A program made the translations under genes and the position numbers. From positions 1 through 12,743 of the forward strand of contig JAWLDT010000068.1 of NCBI GenBank assembly GCA_041686485.1: a stretch of DNA of 12,743 nt. The letters run 5' to 3'. The notes under the pieces are model-generated. The model saw only the letters and a list, made by a program, of their open reading frames with translations, ran no database searches and was not told the DNA's origin. The DNA is from PUPG01 sp041686485. Lineage in GTDB: Bacteria > Bacteroidota > Bacteroidia > Bacteroidales > UBA7960. Shown here one piece after another: positions 7,635 through 12,743 of the stretch (position 1 is its first letter; the number at the start of each line of letters is the position of its first letter).

Positions 7635-9014
7635 ATGGGTAAATTAGATGCCAAACTACTGATCATTGATGATGATACGGATGTCTTGCTGGCGGCCAAA
7701 ATGTATCTGAAACAGCACATCCAAACGGTGCACACTGAGGCCGATCCCAACAACATCCCGGCGTTGCTGAAAAACGACTCTTACAACATGATCCTGCTGG
7801 ACATGAACTTCTCCAGGGATACCACCAGCGGGAAGGAGGGTTTCTATTGGTTGAACAAGATCCTGGAGATCGATCCGACGATTGCAGTGATTCTGATTAC
7901 CGCCTATGGTGATATTGAGCTCGCTGTTCAGGGTGTCAAAGAAGGGGCCACCAACTTCCTGCTGAAACCATGGGACAACAAAAAGCTGCTGGCCACCATC
8001 ACCACAACACTTGAGAACCAACATTCCAGGAAAGAGTTGCAAAATCTTCGTTCCAAACAAAAATTGTTAATGGAACAGGGTGACCAGCCTTACAGTCATA
8101 TTATCGGAGAATCCGAAGCGATGCTGTCGGTCTTAAATACCGTACAAAAGGTGGCAGCAACCGATGTAAATGTACTGATCCTGGGTGAGAACGGAACCGG
8201 GAAAGAGGTGATTGCACGTGCCTTGCACCGGGCGTCAAAACGGAAAGACGAAGTATTTATAAGTGTGGACCTGGGTGCCATCAGCGAAACATTATTTGAA
8301 AGCGAGCTTTTTGGATACAAAAAAGGGGCGTTTACCGATGCCAAAGAAGATCGTGCCGGCCGGTTTGAAGCCGCTCATAAAGGCAGCATCTTTCTGGATG
8401 AGATCGGCAACCTGACCCATCCCCTGCAATCAAAGCTATTGAGTGTGATTCAGAACCGTAAAGTGGTCCGGCTGGGCTCTGTGAAGGAGATCCCGGTAGA
8501 TGTACGTCTGATATGTGCCACAAACATGCCGCTGTATCAAATGGTTGAAGAGGGCAAGTTTCGTCAGGATCTGCTTTACCGTATCAATACCGTAGAAATA
8601 AACCTGCCGCCACTGCGCGACCGGAAGGAAGACATCCCCGGGCTGGTGAATCATTTTTTGAATGTATATGGCAAAAAATACAAGATGCCCGACAAACGCC
8701 TGCACACGGACACGCTGAAACGCCTGGAAAAACACTCCTGGCCGGGCAACATCAGGGAGCTGCAGCACGCCGTTGAAAGAGCGGTTATCATGAGTGAATC
8801 CGATATCCTGCAGCCGCATGACTTTTTCCTTTCACAACAACAGGAAAAATCCGGGGATGATGTCCCTGCAGCCACAACCAATCTGGAAGACACAGAAAAA
8901 ATACTGGTGCGAAAGGTGATCGACAAACATGGAGGAAATATCAGCAAGGCAGCCAAAGAACTGGGTATTACGCGCGCCTCCCTGTACAGACGAATAGAGA
9001 AATATGGTCTTTAA
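7635..9014 (+). CDS. NtrC-family sigma-54-dependent response regulator
   Basis: DNA-binding activator that uses ATP to open promoters bound by sigma-54 RNA polymerase. The 459-residue product has the classic three parts. The receiver domain (about 6-125) has the acidic pocket D12-D14, phospho-acceptor D56, T89 and K111. The AAA+ domain (about 154-380) has Walker A GENGTGK (184-190), Walker B SIFLDEIG (251-258), and the arginines R310 and R316 in the RQDLLYRIN region. The Fis-type helix-turn-helix is at about 420-459. The sigma-54 contact loop reads GAFTDA (231-236) instead of the canonical GAFTGA, a known variant. It overlaps the downstream kinase gene by 11 bases, so the two are translationally linked and the kinase is the obvious partner. 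No sigma-54 site was found in this window, so the targets are unknown. Confidence 0.95.
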   Translation: MGKLDAKLLIIDDDTDVLLAAKMYLKQHIQTVHTEADPNNIPALLKNDSYNMILLDMNFSRDTTSGKEGFYWLNKILEIDPTIAVILITAYGDIELAVQGVKEGATNFLLKPWDNKKLLATITTTLENQHSRKELQNLRSKQKLLMEQGDQPYSHIIGESEAMLSVLNTVQKVAATDVNVLILGENGTGKEVIARALHRASKRKDEVFISVDLGAISETLFESELFGYKKGAFTDAKEDRAGRFEAAHKGSIFLDEIGNLTHPLQSKLLSVIQNRKVVRLGSVKEIPVDVRLICATNMPLYQMVEEGKFRQDLLYRINTVEINLPPLRDRKEDIPGLVNHFLNVYGKKYKMPDKRLHTDTLKRLEKHSWPGNIRELQHAVERAVIMSESDILQPHDFFLSQQQEKSGDDVPAATTNLEDTEKILVRKVIDKHGGNISKAAKELGITRASLYRRIEKYGL

Positions 9015-10356
9015 AAACTTTCGTGTTAATATAGTCAGCAGGGTATTACTTATAATGCTTTCTGTGATAGCACTGCTGTTTATTTTCCGGTATACGGAAT
9101 ATATCTTCACCGCCCTTATCCTCACGGCGCTGATCATCTGGCAAATAATCAGTCTGGTAAGATATGTGGAACGTACCAATCGGAAGCTTGCTGTCTTTCT
9201 TGACAGTATCCGTCATGGCGACTTCTCTTCTTCCTTTTCTGACCATGGCCTGGGCAGCAGTTTTGATGAACTGAACACCGCTTTCAATGAGGTGATTTCC
9301 GAGTTTTATAAAACACGAAAGACCAAAGAGGAACACTTCAATTACCTTCAAACCATTGTGCAGCACATCAGTATTGCCATCATGGTATACAAGAAAGACG
9401 GTTCGGTACATATGTTCAACAAAGCCTTTCAGCGATTATTTGGCATCAGCAACCTGCGCTACATTGACGAACTTGTCAGGGTTGACGAAAAACTGTCAAA
9501 TGTCCTGCAGCACGTCAAAAGTGGTGAGAGTGAACTTGTAAAGGTGTTCCGGAACGACCAACTGCTTCAGCTATCGATCCGTGCCACAGAATTTCGACTT
9601 CGCGGAGAGGACCAGATGCTTGTCTCTTTTCAGAATATTCATAATGAGCTGGAAGCGAAAGAGATGGACTCCTGGCAGAAACTCATCCGGGTACTTACCC
9701 ATGAGATCATGAACTCCATTACGCCCATTGTCTCCCTTTCATCTACCGTTAAAGGCCTTCTTATTGATGAAGAAAACATGAATCTGAAAAAAGAAATAGA
9801 CCCCGATGATATCGAAAGTGCCCAAAATGCGCTGGATACCATTGAAAGGCGCAGCCGGGGACTCCTTAACTTTGTACAGGTTTACCGCAACCTCACACGC
9901 ATCCCGAAACCCGGTTTTCGTTATTTTGAGGTGCAGACCCTGTTCAACAATATCGAACAATTGCTTCTTCCCAAATTTGAAACCGGAAATATCGAGTGTG
10001 TCTTCAAGGTGATCCCCAAAAAGCTGATGCTGACGGCCGACCCCGACCTTATCGAACAGGTGCTGATCAACCTTATCATCAATGCCACTCATGCCGTGCA
10101 GGGAAAAGAAAAGCCCCGGATTGAAGTACTGGCTGCTGAAGAAAACATCAACCACGTTATTATGACTATTACCGATAACGGCCACGGGATCAAGCCAGAC
10201 AACCTGGAACAGATCTTTGTTCCCTTCTTTACTTCCAAAAAAGAGGGCTCAGGTATTGGTCTTAGTCTGTCACGGGAAATCATGCGGCTTCACAAGGGTA
10301 GCATTACTGTAAAATCGCGGCCGGGTATCGAAACCACGTTTAAGCTGCATTTCTAA
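9004..10356 (+). CDS. Membrane-bound PAS sensor histidine kinase, NtrY-like
   Basis: Likely phosphorylates and dephosphorylates the upstream NtrC-type regulator. The 450-residue product has two hydrophobic helices (about 11-28 and 33-53) joined by only a few residues, so there is essentially no periplasmic sensing domain. A HAMP-like linker (about 53-108) and a PAS-like domain (about 112-217) follow. The phospho-acceptor H233 sits in the motif THEIMNSITPI (232-242). The ATPase domain (about 310-450) has N360 in the N-box, DNGHGI (391-396) and GSGIGL (415-420). The start ATG at 9004 lies inside the end of the regulator gene, in another frame, which indicates translational coupling. The H-box resembles NtrY-type kinases, with serine where HEIKNP has proline. 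The signal is probably sensed in the membrane or by the cytoplasmic PAS domain. The gene ends 19 bases before the convergent hydrolase gene, with no terminator hairpin in between. Confidence 0.93.
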   Translation: MVFKNFRVNIVSRVLLIMLSVIALLFIFRYTEYIFTALILTALIIWQIISLVRYVERTNRKLAVFLDSIRHGDFSSSFSDHGLGSSFDELNTAFNEVISEFYKTRKTKEEHFNYLQTIVQHISIAIMVYKKDGSVHMFNKAFQRLFGISNLRYIDELVRVDEKLSNVLQHVKSGESELVKVFRNDQLLQLSIRATEFRLRGEDQMLVSFQNIHNELEAKEMDSWQKLIRVLTHEIMNSITPIVSLSSTVKGLLIDEENMNLKKEIDPDDIESAQNALDTIERRSRGLLNFVQVYRNLTRIPKPGFRYFEVQTLFNNIEQLLLPKFETGNIECVFKVIPKKLMLTADPDLIEQVLINLIINATHAVQGKEKPRIEVLAAEENINHVIMTITDNGHGIKPDNLEQIFVPFFTSKKEGSGIGLSLSREIMRLHKGSITVKSRPGIETTFKLHF

Positions 10357-10375
10357 AACAACAGCATAAGCTCCT

Positions 10376-11158
10376 TCAAGCGTTCCGGGCCCAGTAAACA
10401 ATCTCTTTGGTAAATGCTTCGGGGTATTCGGTGTGCAACCAGTGACTACCGTTTTCTATTGTTTTCACCTTTGCCAGCGGAAACAGCTTTTCGATCAATG
10501 GTATATCTGCATCAGGGACATAATCGGAAGCGCCTCCCCTCAGGAATAATGCAGGCTTGTCGAAAGGGTCAGGAGATTCAACCGGCTTAAATACCTCTTC
10601 CAGGTTATTCCGGATCGCCTGCAAATTCATCCGCCAGCCCAGGTGTCCCCGATCTTTCCAATACAGGTTTTTTTGCAGGAACTGTCGCAGTCGCGGATTG
10701 GATATGATGTCTCTGAGGGCCTCCGTAACCTCCTGACGTCCGGAAAACTGGTCCAGATCCAGTTGCATCAGCGCATCAATGATCCAGGCGTGGGTGTTTC
10801 CATGTTCGCTGGCGGAGGGGCTAATGTCAATGACAGCCAGCTTGTCCACCTTTTCCGGATAGTCGAACGCAAACTGCATGGCTGTCTTTCCGCCCATTGA
10901 ATGGCCCAGCAACAATGTATTTTCCATCTCAAAGGAGTCCATAAACTCGAGCAGGTCATCCACCATGGCGGGGTAGTTAAACACATCGCTGTGACCCGAG
11001 CGTCCGTGGTTACGCTGATCGGGGATCAACACATGGAAACCTTCTTCGGCTATATGCTTTCCGATGGAGACCCAGTTGTCCGACATCCCAAACAGCCCGT
11101 GCAGGATGATCAACGGTTGTGCTCCTTCTTCTCCGAAATTGCGATAATAGGGTTTCAC
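10376..11158 (-). CDS. Alpha/beta hydrolase, YbfF-like esterase family
   Basis: A cytoplasmic serine hydrolase of unknown physiological substrate; relatives such as E. coli YbfF act on short to medium acyl esters or thioesters. The 260-residue product has the oxyanion motif HGLFG (20-24), the nucleophile elbow GHSMGG with S87, a likely acid D212 and catalytic H239 in GSHW. It lacks a signal peptide. The start is GTG at 11158: an in-frame stop lies five codons upstream and no ATG occurs before the conserved HGLFG region. It lies 21 bases after pdxJ on the same strand and is probably cotranscribed with it, but there is no sequence reason to assign it a role in vitamin B6 metabolism. Its 3' end faces the kinase gene. 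Confidence 0.9.
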   Translation of the reverse strand: MKPYYRNFGEEGAQPLIILHGLFGMSDNWVSIGKHIAEEGFHVLIPDQRNHGRSGHSDVFNYPAMVDDLLEFMDSFEMENTLLLGHSMGGKTAMQFAFDYPEKVDKLAVIDISPSASEHGNTHAWIIDALMQLDLDQFSGRQEVTEALRDIISNPRLRQFLQKNLYWKDRGHLGWRMNLQAIRNNLEEVFKPVESPDPFDKPALFLRGGASDYVPDADIPLIEKLFPLAKVKTIENGSHWLHTEYPEAFTKEIVYWARNA

Positions 11159-11179
11159 GTTATCTGATAATCATTATAT

Positions 11180-11896
11180 TCAGACCTGGATACATCGCAG
11201 ATACAGCTGGATAGTATTTTGCAGCCCGTAATAAAGGGCATCAGCGATCAATGCATGTCCGATTGATACTTCCTCCAGGTGCGGCACTTTTTCCGCAAAC
11301 CAGGAGAGGTTATCAAGGTTCAGGTCATGGCCCGCATTAAGTCCGAGGCCAGCTTCATGAGCCACCCCGGCAGCTGCAACAAAAGGCGCTACTGCAGCTG
11401 CCCTGTCGGCATGATAAGCGGCTGCATATGGCTCTGTATAAAGCTCTATCCGGTCCGTCCCAACCAAAGCGGCCTTACTGATCAATTCAGGGTCGGTCTC
11501 CATAAAAACAGATGTCCGGATCCCATGCGCTTGCAACTCGGCAATCACGTCGGTTAACAGCGAACGGTATTTTACCGTGTTCCAGCCCGCGCTGGAGGTC
11601 AGCGCATCCGGCGGGTCGGGCACCAGTGTGACCTGGGCAGGCTTCACCCGGGTTACAAGATCCAAAAATGGCCGCGACGGATACCCTTCAATATTGAATT
11701 CGGTGGTGAGATTCGGTTTCAGGTCAAGCACATCCTGATAGCGAATGTGCCGCTCATCAGGCCTTGGATGAACCGTGATCCCCTGTGCGCCAAAACGCTC
11801 GCAATCAAGGGCCACCTTCATAACGTCCGGAATATTGCCACCCCTGGCATTTCGTAAGGTGGCAACCTTATTGATATTTACACTTAATCGAACCAT
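11180..11896 (-). CDS. pdxJ: Pyridoxine 5'-phosphate synthase PdxJ
   Basis: Last step of the DXP-dependent vitamin B6 route: condenses 3-amino-1-hydroxyacetone 1-phosphate with 1-deoxy-D-xylulose 5-phosphate to pyridoxine 5'-phosphate in the cytoplasm. The TIM-barrel protein is 238 residues, the usual length, when started at the ATG at 11896; the open frame reaches a TTG at 11911, but VRLSVNINK directly after this ATG matches the family N-terminus. Landmarks are SVNINKVATLRNARGG (5-20), the phosphate/active-site block TVHPRPDERHI (41-51), TEFNIEGYP (65-73), GLNAGHDLN (185-193) and the C-terminal SIGHALIADAL (211-221). First gene of an operon with the alpha/beta hydrolase and divergent from the CBS-domain gene. 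A -7 box lies only 13 bases upstream of the ATG. Confidence 0.97.
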   Translation of the reverse strand: MVRLSVNINKVATLRNARGGNIPDVMKVALDCERFGAQGITVHPRPDERHIRYQDVLDLKPNLTTEFNIEGYPSRPFLDLVTRVKPAQVTLVPDPPDALTSSAGWNTVKYRSLLTDVIAELQAHGIRTSVFMETDPELISKAALVGTDRIELYTEPYAAAYHADRAAAVAPFVAAAGVAHEAGLGLNAGHDLNLDNLSWFAEKVPHLEEVSIGHALIADALYYGLQNTIQLYLRCIQV

Positions 11897-11908
11897 GTTG
11901 TTTTTTGA

Positions 11909-11916
11909 CAAAGCTA
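11909..11916 (-). promoter_or_regulatory. Candidate -7 box (TAGCTTTG) for pdxJ, very short leader
   Basis: On the minus strand these bases read TAGCTTTG, a full match to TAnnTTTG. It ends 12 bases before the pdxJ ATG (11896), so transcription would start only about 6-9 bases ahead of the start codon. No convincing TTTG -33 element is seen at normal spacing. The match may be functional or chance in an AT-rich spacer. Confidence 0.45.
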
Positions 11917-11980
11917 TAAAATATTGTGTATATTATTCCAGTTAAAAAGATGGTATTCCCTGCAGATGCAATATTTTTTT

Positions 11981-11988
11981 TATCTTCA
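11981..11988 (+). promoter_or_regulatory. Weak -7-like box for the CBS-domain gene
   Basis: TATCTTCA resembles TAnnTTTG with two mismatches at the end. It follows a run of seven T (11974-11980) and lies 27 bases before the ATG at 12015, a sensible distance. Together with the pdxJ box it would make the 118-base spacer (11897-12014) a divergent promoter region. Confidence 0.3.
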
Positions 11989-12014
11989 CACGAAGAAATA
12001 AAGCGACAACGAAT

Positions 12015-12680
12015 ATGCGAGCTAAAGACCTGCTGAGCGACCGGATTATCCCGCTTGACCCTGACAACACGGGGTCTATGGCCATCAACCAGATGGAAGA
12101 CATGTGTGTCGAACATCTGCCGTTGGTAAACAACAGTCAATACCTGGGTCTTATAAACAGTGAAGATCTTTATAGCTTAAAAGACCAGGAGTTGCCGCTT
12201 TCAGAGATAAAAACGCCACTTCATCGCACCTATGCCTTTTCTGACCTGCATCTGTTTGAAGTCCTGCGCCTCATTCATTCGGAAAAGATAACCGTATTGC
12301 CTGTGCTGGATGAACATCACCACTATACCGGCAGCATTACCCACAAAGAAATTCTTCATGCCATGGCCAGGTTTACATCTGTAACCCAGCCCGGAGGAAT
12401 CATCGTTTTGGAAACCAGTACCACACATTACTCACTGAGTGAAATAGCCAGGATCGTAGAAAGCAATGACGCCAAAATTCTCAGCACCAGTGTTACTTCC
12501 GATGACAATAACACCCTCCTGGAAGTTACCCTGAAGCTGAATGTGATGGATTTATCTTCGCTGATACAAACATTCAACCGTTATGATTATGTCGTCAAGG
12601 CTTCTTTTACAGAAGAAAACCAATACGATACACTCCTCAGCGAGAGATATGATTTGTTGATAAGATACCTGAACACCTGA
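12015..12680 (+). CDS. Protein with two CBS domains and an ACT-like C-terminal domain (AcuB-like)
   Basis: Probably a small cytoplasmic regulator that binds an adenine nucleotide through its CBS pair; the partner is unknown. The 221-residue product has CBS 1 at about 1-60 (LPLVNNSQYLGLI at 35-47) and CBS 2 at about 62-125 (ITVLPVLDEHHHYTGSIT at 92-109). The tail (about 127-205) starts with GGIIVLET and has the beta-alpha-beta pattern of ACT domains, as in AcuB-like proteins. There is no signal peptide or membrane segment. The ATG at 12015 fits the normal CBS start, with an A-rich leader and no Shine-Dalgarno. It is divergent from pdxJ. From memory of other Bacteroidota, this type of gene often lies ahead of NAD kinase, but no NAD kinase start can be recognised in the remaining bases. 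Confidence 0.88.
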   Translation: MRAKDLLSDRIIPLDPDNTGSMAINQMEDMCVEHLPLVNNSQYLGLINSEDLYSLKDQELPLSEIKTPLHRTYAFSDLHLFEVLRLIHSEKITVLPVLDEHHHYTGSITHKEILHAMARFTSVTQPGGIIVLETSTTHYSLSEIARIVESNDAKILSTSVTSDDNNTLLEVTLKLNVMDLSSLIQTFNRYDYVVKASFTEENQYDTLLSERYDLLIRYLNT

Positions 12681-12743
12681 TCATTGGATGAAACGCCCAT
12701 ACCAAAGAACCCGATTATTCGGGAACAGGATTTTGACACATTT
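12681..12743 (+). other. Window end: possible start of a cut-off ORF, small hairpin
   Basis: An ATG at 12688 opens a frame that stays open to the window edge (first residues MKRPYQRTRLFG), 7 bases after the CBS stop codon. It has no ribosome binding site and resembles no family I know, so it may not be real. The same stretch holds a 5-bp hairpin, CCCGA (12710-12714) with TCGGG (12719-12723), followed by a short T-run (12732-12735), which could instead be a weak terminator or leader structure of the next gene. Confidence 0.25.

Overview
This window looks like chromosomal DNA of a free-living, probably marine or sediment, member of the Bacteroidota. Two predicted secreted proteins end in type IX secretion (T9SS) type A sorting domains with the YPNP motif. 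Several genes have TAnnTTTG-type -7 promoter boxes instead of -10 hexamers, and Shine-Dalgarno sites are mostly absent. The gene content (laminarinase-type GH16, PdxJ next to a CBS protein, a paired sigma-54 activator and kinase) fits the same phylum. A genus cannot be named from the sequence alone.

Layout. Bases 1-195 hold no gene I can support. They carry a two-copy 62-bp-period repeat with an internal hairpin, then an inverted repeat, then the AT-rich leader of the first gene. Next comes a secreted GH16 laminarinase (196-2070, +) built as signal peptide, GH16, PKD, CBM4/9-like and T9SS domains. It converges on a secreted 714-residue protein (2152-4296, -) made only of non-catalytic beta modules plus a T9SS tail. 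A 12-bp-stem hairpin lies between the two genes. Then come tldE (4569-5903, -) and tldD (5946-7481, -), transcribed tldD to tldE and closed by a strand-specific terminator at 4476-4521. TldD begins with a twin-arginine-like signal, while TldE has no signal at all.

Divergent from tldD is a two-gene signalling operon: an NtrC-type sigma-54 activator (7635-9014, +) overlapping by 11 bases a membrane histidine kinase (9004-10356, +). The kinase has almost no periplasmic part. Convergent with it is the operon pdxJ (11180-11896, -) followed by an alpha/beta hydrolase (10376-11158, -, GTG start). Divergent from pdxJ is a protein with two CBS domains and an ACT-like tail (12015-12680, +). The last 63 bases contain no confident gene.

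How the parts work together. GH16 and the all-accessory-module protein are plausible cell-surface or released parts of beta-glucan use, but no SusC/SusD pair is visible, so a complete polysaccharide utilisation locus is not shown. TldD and TldE should form one heterodimeric metalloprotease. The regulator and kinase form one phosphorelay whose targets are not visible here. The right-hand third looks like ordinary housekeeping (vitamin B6). The GH16 gene is clearly more AT-rich than the rest: four sampled 60-base lines average about 39% G+C, against about 48-60% in lines sampled from neighbouring genes. I did not find a clearly new multi-gene system. The most interesting leads are the Tat-type TldD with a signal-less partner, the 714-residue non-catalytic T9SS protein, and the left-edge repeat.
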